From NCBI GenBank assembly GCA_964435965.1, contig CAYTBB010000050.1:1-8839 (forward strand): DNA of 8,839 nucleotides. Direction: 5' to 3'. The position numbers and the translations under genes were made by a program. Numbering within the stretch: the stretch's first letter is position 1; the number at the start of each line of letters is the position of its first letter. Shown piece after piece: positions 1 through 5,351 of the stretch. A model generated the notes under the pieces. That model saw only the letters and a program-made list of their open reading frames with translations, ran no database searches and was not told the DNA's origin. The stretch comes from 20-14-all-45-10 sp964435965 (GTDB lineage Bacteria; Chloroflexota; Dehalococcoidia; GIF9; AB-539-J10).

Positions 1-240
1 ACCAACATACTTGCGTCCTCCTTGTTTGATTTGCGCCGCCAGGTCTGAGACATCCAACCCAAAGGTCACGGCCAATGTGTCGATCCATCCCCCGGCCATC
101 TGGGAGAATTCGCCGTCCTCGAGGCGATACCACGTGCTCCGAGCGATTCCGCTTCGGTCGCAGGCGTCCTGGACCGACCACTTCCGCTTTAGGCGATGGT
201 AACGCACCCAGAATGCGACTCGTTTGGAGAATTGCATCAT
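1..240 (-). CDS. XRE-family helix-turn-helix repressor-like protein (partial, 3' end off window)
   Basis: The complementary strand reads without a stop from ATG at 240-238 to base 1 (80 codons), so the C-terminus lies outside the window. The start shows two adjacent ATGs (238-240 and 235-237) behind a strong GGGGAGGGA ribosome site. The second ATG has the better spacing and may be the real start. Residues about 18-45 (WSVQDACDRSGIARSTWYRLEDG) have the shape of an XRE/Cro-CI helix-turn-helix: a Q/D-rich first helix, a GIARSTWYRLE recognition helix, then a conserved E-x-G turn. A second helical segment (WIDTLAVTFGLDVSDLAAQI) matches the usual four-to-five-helix fold. Its own promoter faces a rightward early promoter, the classic lysogeny-switch layout, so I infer a phage repressor or Cro-like regulator. 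Whether a C-terminal peptidase or oligomerisation domain follows cannot be seen. Confidence 0.8.
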   Translation of the reverse strand, partial: MMQFSKRVAFWVRYHRLKRKWSVQDACDRSGIARSTWYRLEDGEFSQMAGGWIDTLAVTFGLDVSDLAAQIKQGGRKYVG

Positions 241-265
241 TCCCTCCCCATGAACGACTGTCCCA

Positions 266-293
266 ATTTTAGCAAATGGTAAAACCCTGTCAA
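266..293 (-). promoter_or_regulatory. Leftward sigma70 promoter for the repressor gene
   Basis: On the minus strand a perfect -35 TTGACA (293-288) is followed by a 16-bp spacer and a -10 TAAAAT (271-266). Predicted transcription start is near 259, giving a leader of about 20 nt that carries the GGGGAGGGA ribosome site of the repressor gene. The match to consensus is strong. Activity is inferred. Confidence 0.75.
267..284. promoter_or_regulatory. Candidate operator, inverted repeat TTTTA-N8-TAAAA
   Basis: A perfect 5-bp inverted repeat (TTTTA at 267-271, TAAAA at 280-284) with an extra matched C/G pair (273 and 278) lies between the -10 and -35 elements of the leftward promoter. Size and location fit a site where the XRE protein would block its own promoter. 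That the repressor binds here is inference from position and symmetry. Confidence 0.4.
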
Positions 294-317
294 TCCCAGA
301 ATTTTGAAATAATCCGC

Positions 318-346
318 TTGCTTTGTCTGGATAGACTCTTTATACT
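318..346 (+). promoter_or_regulatory. Rightward early sigma70 promoter
   Basis: TTGCTT (318-323), a 17-bp spacer and TATACT (341-346) make a near-consensus sigma70 promoter. Transcription should start around 351-353, giving a structured leader and then the recombination operon beginning at 477. It diverges from the repressor promoter, so it is probably the phage early promoter under repressor control. Confidence 0.75.
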
Positions 347-367
347 TCCCTTGTCTGGGAGGGACAA
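323..367. promoter_or_regulatory. Direct and inverted TTGTC repeats around the early promoter
   Basis: TTGTCTGG occurs at 323-330, just after the -35, and again at 351-358, at the start site, 28 bp apart. The second copy is also the left arm of an inverted repeat, TTGTC (351-355) with GACAA (363-367), 7 bp between. Repeats bracketing the -10 are where a repressor would act. The same bases can also fold as the first RNA hairpin of the leader, so either reading may be correct. Confidence 0.4.
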
Positions 368-456
368 AGAAATGATGAAACGCACCCGCCGGCGGCTGTC
401 ACGTGCCTCTGAGCACGATTCCCTCCCAGGGACCTTGTCCAGCCGTCGGCTTTTTT
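351..456 (+). ncRNA. Structured leader RNA A (attenuator or small RNA)
   Basis: From the early promoter the transcript would hold, in order: a 5-bp hairpin (351-355 with 363-367, loop UGGGAGG); an A-rich linker (368-387); an 11-bp closing stem (388-398 with 440-450, one G-U pair) enclosing two small hairpins (402-406/413-417 and 420-424/428-432); and U6 (451-456). The first loop and flank, CTGGGAGGGA (355-364), are perfectly complementary to TCCCTCCCAG (420-429), a crossing interaction that would make a pseudoknot. If transcription starts at 353 rather than 351, the first hairpin loses two pairs but the long complementarity stays. The terminator lies about 20 nt before the nuclease start codon, so attenuation of the operon is the simplest reading. 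A stand-alone RNA of about 104 nt is the alternative. I recognise no known riboswitch. Confidence 0.5.
388..456 (+). terminator. Branched intrinsic terminator in leader A
   Basis: GCCGGCGGCTG (388-398) pairs with CAGCCGTCGGC (440-450) over 11 bp with one G-U, followed directly by TTTTTT (451-456). Unlike a simple terminator, the 41-nt interior holds two further hairpins, so the stem closes a three-way junction. The long interior makes it less certain than a compact hairpin. Confidence 0.55.
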
Positions 457-476
457 CTCGTGGAGGGGTACAAAAC

Positions 477-1295
477 ATGGCAGCTGCGAAAAAAGGTCAT
501 CTCTCGCCGACTCAGCTGAATATGCTGGCCAGCTGCGGCGAGCAGTACCGGCGGCGGTACGTCGAAGGTGAACGGATTCCGCCTGGCGTGGCAATGCTGC
601 AAGGAAGCGCCATGCACGAGGCGGCGGCCGAGAACTTCCGGCAAAAGAAATCGTCGCGAAAGGATCTACGGGTTGAGGACATGGTCGACATGGCGGATGC
701 CACTTTCATCGAGCGGATGCGCAGCGATGGGCTCTGGCTGAGCGAGGAGGAGCAATCGCGAGGCAAAGACGCCGTAGTCGAGGAAGGCCGCGGTCGGGCC
801 CGCGTGTTCGCCCAATGCCATGCGGAGCAGCAGGCGCCGGAATATCAGCCAGAGTTGGTCGAGGAGAAATACATCATTCCGCTACCGGGCGAGTACGACT
901 TGATGGGCGTTCTGGACATGGCCGACGAACAGAAAAGAGTCGTCGACTTCAAAACGGCCAGCCGGAAGAAAAACGCCGACGAGGCCGATAAGTCCGTCCA
1001 GCTGACGACTTATGCCGCCATCTACAAGCACAAGACCGGGGATTTTGCGACGGATATCCTGCTGGACGTCGCGGTTCAGACGGCGGCCGGGAATACTTCT
1101 CGCCAGGTCCAACACACGAGTCGGGCGCGACAAGACTTCACCTCGCTAGTGAACCGGATCAATGCCGCGGCGAGAATTATCAAGGCCGGCGCGTTTATGC
1201 CGGCGGATCCAGGGCACTGGATGTGCTCGCCGAAATTTTGTGGATACTGGGCGACGTGCCCCTACGTTTCGGCAGAACGAGAGGCCGCGGAATAG
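477..1295 (+). CDS. PD-(D/E)XK (RecB/Cas4-like) exonuclease with probable 4Fe-4S cluster
   Basis: The 272-residue protein has the hallmarks of the RecB-like PD-(D/E)XK nucleases (PDDEXK_1/Cas4/AddB group): N-terminal LSPTQLNMLASC (residues 9-20), GSAMHEAA with catalytic-region H47, GVLD with D147, VVDFKTA with D157 and K159, and the QLTTY motif (Q175, Y179). C20 together with C250, C255 and C261 near the C-terminus (CSPKFC...CP) matches the split-cysteine pattern that holds a 4Fe-4S cluster in AddB and Cas4. In phages such enzymes resect double-stranded ends for recombination. The start at 477 has GGAGGGG 8 bases upstream and begins at the conserved fold. The frame is open upstream, and an in-frame ATG pair at 372/375, also with a ribosome site, would add an Arg-rich extension running through leader A; I consider that less likely. 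It heads the recombination operon. Confidence 0.85.
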   Translation: MAAAKKGHLSPTQLNMLASCGEQYRRRYVEGERIPPGVAMLQGSAMHEAAAENFRQKKSSRKDLRVEDMVDMADATFIERMRSDGLWLSEEEQSRGKDAVVEEGRGRARVFAQCHAEQQAPEYQPELVEEKYIIPLPGEYDLMGVLDMADEQKRVVDFKTASRKKNADEADKSVQLTTYAAIYKHKTGDFATDILLDVAVQTAAGNTSRQVQHTSRARQDFTSLVNRINAAARIIKAGAFMPADPGHWMCSPKFCGYWATCPYVSAEREAAE

Positions 1296-1305
1296 GAAAA
1301 AGGAA

Positions 1306-1491
1306 ATGGCATTTTGGTTGAAAGATAATGAGCGATGTGCTTTCGGGCTTGGTTGGGAACAGCACCGGAGGGGAGTGGGAATTGATACAAATCCTTTCGG
1401 TGTAAATAGTTGGCAGTGGAAAGACTTTCGCACGGGTTATGTTGCGTATCGGGAAAGTGAATCGGCAACGTATTCAAAAGAGGAGAAATGA
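1306..1491 (+). CDS. Small RMF/CrpP-like protein (61 aa)
   Basis: ATG at 1306 lies 11 bases after the nuclease stop; AAAGGAA is a close ribosome site. The product has the pattern A-x-x-x-GW...G....NPF......W..FR.GY (AFGLGW, residues about 12-17; TNPFG; WKDFRTGY), which resembles the compact RMF/CrpP fold: ribosome modulation factor and the small CrpP-type proteins found on plasmids and phages, with a Gly-aromatic helix, an N-P-aromatic turn and a W-x-x-G(W/Y) helix. No catalytic residues, signal peptide or membrane segment is visible. The frame is open further upstream (to 1162), but that part overlaps the nuclease gene and looks like a shadow. The RMF/CrpP call is by pattern only. Its place inside a recombination operon is unexplained. 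Confidence 0.6.
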   Translation: MAFWLKDNERCAFGLGWEQHRRGVGIDTNPFGVNSWQWKDFRTGYVAYRESESATYSKEEK

Positions 1492-1494
1492 GAG

Positions 1495-2688
1495 ATGGCA
1501 AACGAGAAAACCAGTGAAATTGATCAGTTTTTGGACGGGTCGGATGCCCTTTCCGCGATCGTGCGGTCGGAAGTGGATCTGCAGATTTCCACCGCCCACC
1601 GGTATCCCCGGGATCTGAAGCGATTTCACGAGAATGTAATGTCGGTGATCGTCGACGATCCGGAAATCGCGGGTGAAATGTTCTATGCGCTACCCCGGGG
1701 CGACAGTACGATTGAGGGTCCAAGCGTCCGAATGGCGGAGTTGGTCGCTGCGCATTACGGGAATCTGCGGGCTCAGTCTCGAATTCTCGGCATTGACGAG
1801 CGGTTCATCACCGCGCAGGGTGTGGCGCATGATCTGGAGAGCAACTACGCGACCAGCGTAGAAGTGAAACGCAGGATCACGAACAAGCGGGGACAACGGT
1901 TCAACGACGATATGATCCAAGTCACGGCGAACGCGGCATGCAGTATCGCGATCCGCCAGGCAATCTTCAAGGTTGTGCCCTTCGTCTACGCCCGGCAGTT
2001 TTTCGATGCTGCGCGCAAGACGTCTGTGGGGGACCAGAAAAACCTGAAAAGTCGGCGGAAGGAGATGCTGACGTGGTTCTCGAAGCTGGGCGTTGACGAA
2101 TCTCAAATCCTGGCAGTCTTGGGCGTTAAGACGATCGACGACATTGGTTCAGAGCACCTGATCACGCTCCGGGGACTGGCGACGGCGCTGCGCGACGGCG
2201 AGGTGAAGCTGGAAGACGCCTTCCCGACGTTCCGCAAGGGGGCGGAAACGAAGACGGAGAATCCGACGGAAAAGGAAGAGGTTGGGGTCTCTGACCTACT
2301 GGGCGGCGAAGAGACGCCAAAGGAGTGGGTCGAGAGGAAGCCATTAGAGGACGACAGCGGCACGTCTGAGCTGCTGGAAGACGAAGTATCGCCAAAGGCT
2401 CCTGAGACGCGGAAGGAAGAAAAGCCGTCAGAGAGCCGCACAGAGCCTGACAAGTCTAAATCGCCGACGCTGGATGACGTACGGAATGAGAAACAGCAGA
2501 AGAAATTGGCGCCTTATCTGCGACAAATGGTCGACCGTATCGAGAGCTACAAGCAGCCGCGGCGAATCCGGGACTTGATGATGGAGATCGAAGAGAACAC
2601 GACGGATTATTTCCCCGAGGACCAAGAGATCCTCAAAACCGTCGGCGAGGACCGACTGGCGTTTTTGGCTGAACAAAGTCGCGGGTAG
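1495..2688 (+). CDS. Conserved phage recombination-associated protein, candidate single-strand annealing protein
   Basis: The 397-residue protein starts at ATG 1495, 9 bases after AGGAG and 4 bases after the preceding stop. Residues 1-246 form a dense conserved core (SEVDLQISTAHRYPRDLKRF; FYALPRGDSTIEGPSVRMAE; AQGVAHDLE; VKRRITNKRGQRFNDDMI; ANAACSIAIRQAIFKVVP) that I recognise as a phage family usually annotated as hypothetical and typically found beside exonucleases. Residues about 247-335 are charged, Pro/Glu/Lys-rich and probably disordered, with a repeated motif (SDLLGGEETPK at 266-276, SELLEDEVSPK at 301-311). Residues about 336-397 form a second small helical domain. Placement between a RecB-like nuclease and a RecF/SbcC-like ATPase suggests a role like RecT/ERF/Red-beta annealing proteins. 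I see no clear RecT or ERF motif, so that function is inference from context. Confidence 0.75.
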   Translation: MANEKTSEIDQFLDGSDALSAIVRSEVDLQISTAHRYPRDLKRFHENVMSVIVDDPEIAGEMFYALPRGDSTIEGPSVRMAELVAAHYGNLRAQSRILGIDERFITAQGVAHDLESNYATSVEVKRRITNKRGQRFNDDMIQVTANAACSIAIRQAIFKVVPFVYARQFFDAARKTSVGDQKNLKSRRKEMLTWFSKLGVDESQILAVLGVKTIDDIGSEHLITLRGLATALRDGEVKLEDAFPTFRKGAETKTENPTEKEEVGVSDLLGGEETPKEWVERKPLEDDSGTSELLEDEVSPKAPETRKEEKPSESRTEPDKSKSPTLDDVRNEKQQKKLAPYLRQMVDRIESYKQPRRIRDLMMEIEENTTDYFPEDQEILKTVGEDRLAFLAEQSRG

Positions 2689-2715
2689 TAGCAATGCGGC
2701 TTCGTTGAGCTACGT

Positions 2716-2736
2716 GAGGGCGTGCCAGACGCCCTC
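2716..2736 (+). repeat. Perfect 8-bp hairpin between the annealing-protein and ATPase genes
   Basis: GAGGGCGT (2716-2723) and ACGCCCTC (2729-2736) pair perfectly around loop GCCAG, inside the 113-base gap before the ATPase gene. No U-tract follows, so it is not a standard terminator. It may be an RNA processing or stability element, or a translation-decoupling element. An AT-rich stretch (2764-2778) follows, without a convincing promoter. Confidence 0.45.
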
Positions 2737-2801
2737 GGAATGGGCGAGGGGCCCTGTTGTCGGGAAAATAGTATTTTTGGGTTTTGTTGGGCGAAAAAGA
2801 C

Positions 2802-4271
2802 ATGGCAAAGACAATCGAACTCAAAGACGTTGGTGCGATCGTGCATTTGTCCATCCCGATCCCCGAAAAAGGGGGGGTCGTAGTCCTTCGCGGTGGTCAG
2901 GGGACCGGGAAAACGACGGCCATTCGGGTCGTAAGTAAGGCTCTCGGCGCTGGGAAAGTCGCCGGACTTGGGACCCGAGATGGGTCCCGACGAGGAACGC
3001 TCGAATTCGGCGACGTCCGGCTGACCGTCACCAAGGCCCGGACCACGCGCAAGGGAGAGCTAGAGGTTGCCGAGCTGGAAAGTCGGCTGGATATCTCGGC
3101 ATTGGTTGATCCGGGGATCGAGGACCCGGATCGAGCAGATATGGCGCGGATCAAGGCGCTGGTTTCACTGACTGGCGTCAAGGCGGACCCGTCGGCGTAT
3201 TACGAACTGTTGGGGGGCAAGGAAGTCTTCGAGGCTATCGGAGTCAGCACGGAGACTGAGGACCCGATTGAGCTAGCCGGCCACGTCAAGCGGGCGCTGG
3301 AACTGCGAGCTCGGCAGGAGGAAAAACTGGCGGACGTCCAAGCTGGGCATGCTCAGGCGTGCGTGGACCAGATCGGGGACCTGAATTTGTCGGCGCCCTG
3401 TGACAAAAAGGAACTGGAACTCGCCTATGATCAGGCGAAGGAATGTCTAGCGCGGCTTGAGGAACGGCGACGCCTGGCGATGACGGATGCGGACAGCCGC
3501 GAGGAGGCTGGGGCGGATCTTGAGGAGGCGGAACAATCCTATCAGGGATCCACCAAGGAAGAAAGTGCGGCTGAACGGGACAAAGCCGTCGTCCTGCTGC
3601 AGGAATTAGAGAGTGAGGTTGCCGAGTTCCAACTTGCCTTGAATGAAAGCAAAAAGTCTCGCGATATCCAACGCGTGAAAGTGGAGTCATTGACAGAAAA
3701 AGCCGATGCTGCCGAATCTCATTTTGACACCCTTTTAGCGTGGAGAAAGATTCTGCAGAAACCAGCATTTGAGTCTCCGGGAGATGCCGCTATCCAGGAA
3801 GCAACGTTTCGCGTCAGCGAGTGTCGAGAGGACATGGACGATGGCGTTCGAGTGCGCGATGGAAAAGCCACGAGGATCCGCGGAGAAGAACATTCCCGGA
3901 GAGCAAAAGAGCTGGCTAGCTACGCGCAGACCTTGCGGGATGCCGCACGGGGTGTCGACGAGGTTCTGAGCCAAGCTGTACCCTCGAGCGTTCTGCGAGT
4001 TGAAGACGGACGGTTGGTCACCGCCACAGACCGTAGTAGAAGTGAGCTTTACGCGGAACTCTCCCGGGGCGAGAAATGGAAACTTGCGATCGATCTCGCA
4101 TGTGAACAGCTGCCGAAAGATGGGGTGCTCTGTATTCCGCAGGAGGCATGGGAGGGTCTCCAGCCGGCAAATCAGCAACTGATTGTCGATCACGCGCGAA
4201 AGCGAGAGGTGACGATTCTGACGGGTCAGGCGACTGATGGCGAATTGGAGGCTATCGAGTACGATGGATAA
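2802..4271 (+). CDS. RecF/SbcC/Rad50-like coiled-coil ATPase
   Basis: The 489-residue protein from ATG 2802 has the SMC/Rad50 plan: an N-terminal ATPase half with Walker A GGQGTGKTT (31-39), a long Glu/Lys/Ala-rich coiled coil (about 165-385), then a C-terminal half with an ABC-type signature LSRGEKWKLAIDLA (420-433). The expected Walker B region reads VLCIPQEAW (442-450): a hydrophobic strand, then P-Q-E rather than the usual D-E, so the Mg-coordinating Asp appears replaced. No CxxC zinc hook is seen. Such proteins act in DNA-end processing or recombination with a nuclease partner; the RecB-like nuclease of this operon is the likely partner. The start is chosen at the first ATG (MAKTIELKDVGAIVHLSI). 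A TTG 18 bases upstream is possible, and no strong ribosome site is visible. The stop overlaps the next gene by 8 bases. Confidence 0.8.
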   Translation: MAKTIELKDVGAIVHLSIPIPEKGGVVVLRGGQGTGKTTAIRVVSKALGAGKVAGLGTRDGSRRGTLEFGDVRLTVTKARTTRKGELEVAELESRLDISALVDPGIEDPDRADMARIKALVSLTGVKADPSAYYELLGGKEVFEAIGVSTETEDPIELAGHVKRALELRARQEEKLADVQAGHAQACVDQIGDLNLSAPCDKKELELAYDQAKECLARLEERRRLAMTDADSREEAGADLEEAEQSYQGSTKEESAAERDKAVVLLQELESEVAEFQLALNESKKSRDIQRVKVESLTEKADAAESHFDTLLAWRKILQKPAFESPGDAAIQEATFRVSECREDMDDGVRVRDGKATRIRGEEHSRRAKELASYAQTLRDAARGVDEVLSQAVPSSVLRVEDGRLVTATDRSRSELYAELSRGEKWKLAIDLACEQLPKDGVLCIPQEAWEGLQPANQQLIVDHARKREVTILTGQATDGELEAIEYDG

Positions 4272-4601
4272 GAAACGAATCAACCAGGAAGTGGGTGATT
4301 TAGTCCGCAAGATCACGGANNNNNNNNNNNNNNNNNNNNNNNNNNNNNNNNNNNNNNNNNNNNNNNNNNNNNNNNNNNNNNNNNNNNNNNNNNNNNNNNN
4401 NNNNNNNNNNNNNNNNNNNTGGATAAGAAACGAATCAACCAGGAAGTGGGTGATTTAGTCCGCAAGATCACGGAGGAATCGCCAATCCGTAGGTGGCGTA
4501 AAGGGGAAGATCCACGGCTTGGCAAGGAGTTGAAGTACGTTCGTGAGATCCCGCTCGAGTGGTGGGAGGATTTGTGTTTTCTGCTGGGGATCGATGCGTG
4601 A
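4264..4601 (+). CDS. Small charged protein of unknown function, split by assembly gap (60 aa when rejoined)
   Basis: ATG 4264 overlaps the ATPase stop, giving MDKKRINQEVGDLVRKIT before the run of N. The 55 bases before the gap recur exactly after it, and joining the two copies gives a single open frame that continues EESPIRRWRKGEDPRLGKELKYVREIPLEWWEDLCFLLGIDA to a stop at 4599-4601. I therefore read one intact 60-residue gene broken only by scaffolding. It is basic and Glu/Arg-rich with a Trp-rich C-terminal helix (PLEWWEDLCFLL). I do not recognise the family. Tight overlap implies co-translation with the ATPase. Confidence 0.65.
4265..4319 (+). repeat. 55-bp duplicated contig end, left copy (right copy 4420-4474)
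   Basis: Bases 4265-4319 are identical to 4420-4474, immediately flanking a run of exactly 100 N. The repeat is 55 bases, a usual k-mer size of de Bruijn assemblers, and collapsing it restores an open gene. It is almost certainly an unmerged contig overlap, not biology. Confidence 0.9.
4320..4419. other. Assembly gap of 100 N
   Basis: One hundred consecutive N, the conventional placeholder for a join of unknown length. The flanking duplicate suggests the true gap is negative (a 55-bp overlap) and that no sequence is missing, though a larger missing repeat cannot be excluded. Confidence 0.98.
4420..4474 (+). repeat. 55-bp duplicated contig end, right copy
   Basis: Exact copy of 4265-4319 on the other side of the gap. 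The codons that follow (from GGAATCGCC) continue the frame of the small gene that starts at 4264. Confidence 0.9.
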
Positions 4602-4637
4602 GAAGGAAAAACACAATAAATACAAGGATGGGCGTAA

Positions 4638-5045
4638 ATGATGGACCATTTCTACGTCATACTGATAGCCGGTTTGGTCCCACAACCTTGTTGCGCAACT
4701 GAGCGTTGCGGCACGATTGAACTCAACCATATCGTGTCGGCGACTGGTGTTGTGACGTCCTATTGGTTGGGGCGTCGGGATATTCGCGAGTGCGAGTTGG
4801 TTTGGATTGTGGACTGGTGGAGGCCGCACAAGGGAGAAGAGATATGGCCGCTGAATCGCGGGGTAATGCTGCTGATCATGGAACGCGACGGAAGCTTGAT
4901 CGTGGTTCAGGCTCGCCGGTGGCGGCAGACTTGGACGGATTATGATGTAGAAGTCGAACAGCGACGGGAGCTCCGAGCTAAGTATGGGGCGGACGACAGA
5001 GTTTACCGACGAAGGATTGGGCGAGGTACGCCACGATGGCCGTGA
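4638..5045 (+). CDS. Unknown 135-residue protein
   Basis: Two adjacent ATGs (4638, 4641) begin an open frame of 135 codons following the small gene by 36 bases, with AAGGATG upstream as a weak ribosome site. The N-terminus is hydrophobic with clustered cysteines (LVPQPCCATERCG, about residues 13-25). The middle is Trp-rich (SYWLGRR, ELVWIVDWWRPHKG, EEIWPLNRG). The tail is strongly basic (RRWRQTW, EQRRELRAKYG, YRRRIGRGTPRW). I recognise no family. The cysteines could bind metal, but no paired CxxC...CxxC is present. It may be a small nucleic-acid-binding or accessory phage protein. An overlapping frame of 60 codons within it looks like a shadow. Confidence 0.55.
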   Translation: MMDHFYVILIAGLVPQPCCATERCGTIELNHIVSATGVVTSYWLGRRDIRECELVWIVDWWRPHKGEEIWPLNRGVMLLIMERDGSLIVVQARRWRQTWTDYDVEVEQRRELRAKYGADDRVYRRRIGRGTPRWP

Positions 5046-5086
5046 AGTGGCTACGGCAAGAGGTGCTCTTGAGGAAGCATGATGCA

Positions 5087-5125
5087 ATCCCGTCCGGTGT
5101 AGTCTCGTGCCGGACCGTGCGGGAT
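5087..5125. repeat. Inverted repeat / hairpin upstream of the replication promoters
   Basis: ATCCCGTCCGG (5087-5097) pairs with CCGGA (5110-5114) and CGGGAT (5120-5125), leaving a 5-base bulge (CCGTG) and a 12-base loop. It is the first of two adjacent large palindromes in a 560-base region without a convincing gene. No U-tract follows. Confidence 0.5.
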
Positions 5126-5130
5126 AGTCT

Positions 5131-5187
5131 GGGGGATCAGTGGTGACCCGTATGGGACACAGCCTTAAGTCACCTGACTGATCCTCC
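5131..5187. repeat. Long inverted repeat GGGGGATCAGT-GGTGAC / GTCACC-TG-ACTGATCCTCC
   Basis: Arms 5131-5147 and 5169-5187 pair over 17 bp (one G-U) with a 2-base TG bulge and a 21-base loop. It stands alone, without a U-tract, about 20 bp upstream of a strong promoter. It could be a protein-binding palindrome, an RNA element at the end of the recombination transcript, or part of a replication origin. The sequence does not decide. Confidence 0.5.
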
Positions 5188-5204
5188 AGGCAAACGAGAT
5201 CCGA

Positions 5205-5232
5205 TTGACACGTAAGGGATGTCGGGTAGAAT
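5205..5232 (+). promoter_or_regulatory. Strong sigma70 promoter B
   Basis: Perfect -35 TTGACA (5205-5210), 16-bp spacer, -10 TAGAAT (5227-5232). Expected start is near 5239. It drives a short structured RNA that ends at the terminator at 5310-5351. The spacer ends in GTCGGG, and TCGGGTA across the spacer/-10 boundary recurs at promoter C (5480-5486), hinting at shared regulation. Confidence 0.75.
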
Positions 5233-5238
5233 CGGAAC

Positions 5239-5351
5239 TACACAGCAGTTAGGGAGCTGTCACGATGACAATTGAATCGCTTAAATCGCTCGCCAGCGAT
5301 TTCGCCTTGCCCGGCCGCCGGAGCCCTAACCTCCGGCGCGACCGGGTTTTT
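5239..5351 (+). ncRNA. Structured RNA B with predicted kissing loops
   Basis: The transcript from promoter B would fold as: hairpin 1 ACAGC/GCUGU (5242-5246/5256-5260) with loop AGUUAGGGA; a linker; a perfect 8-bp hairpin AAAUCGCU-CGCC-AGCGAUUU (5283-5302); and a terminator whose apical loop is CCCUAAC (5324-5330). The seven bases GUUAGGG in loop 1 (5248-5254) are exactly complementary to the terminator loop, a likely kissing interaction. Loop 1 also holds AGGGAG, 8 bases before an ATG (5265). The terminator means about 113 nt would be made unless read through. Function is unknown: attenuator or small RNA. Confidence 0.55.
5310..5351 (+). terminator. Intrinsic terminator of RNA B
   Basis: An outer stem CCCGG (5310-5314)/CCGGG (5342-5346) and an inner 8-bp stem CGCCGGAG (5316-5323)/CTCCGGCG (5331-5338), loop CCCTAAC, then TTTTT (5347-5351). 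This is a compact, GC-rich, convincing rho-independent terminator. Confidence 0.8.

Noticed and set aside
276..476. N-terminal extension of the nuclease frame through the early leader
   Set aside because: The first part lies upstream of the predicted transcription start and the rest covers the terminator structure. The conserved nuclease fold begins right after ATG 477, which has a strong ribosome site.
4265..4474. 55-bp direct repeat as a biological repeat or att site
   Set aside because: It exactly flanks a 100-N scaffold gap and collapsing it restores an open gene, so a contig-overlap artefact explains it.
5036..5146. 36-codon frame overlapping the end of the 135-residue gene
   Set aside because: Short, with a weak ribosome site, and about half of it is made of the palindromes at 5087-5187. 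Nothing supports it as protein coding.
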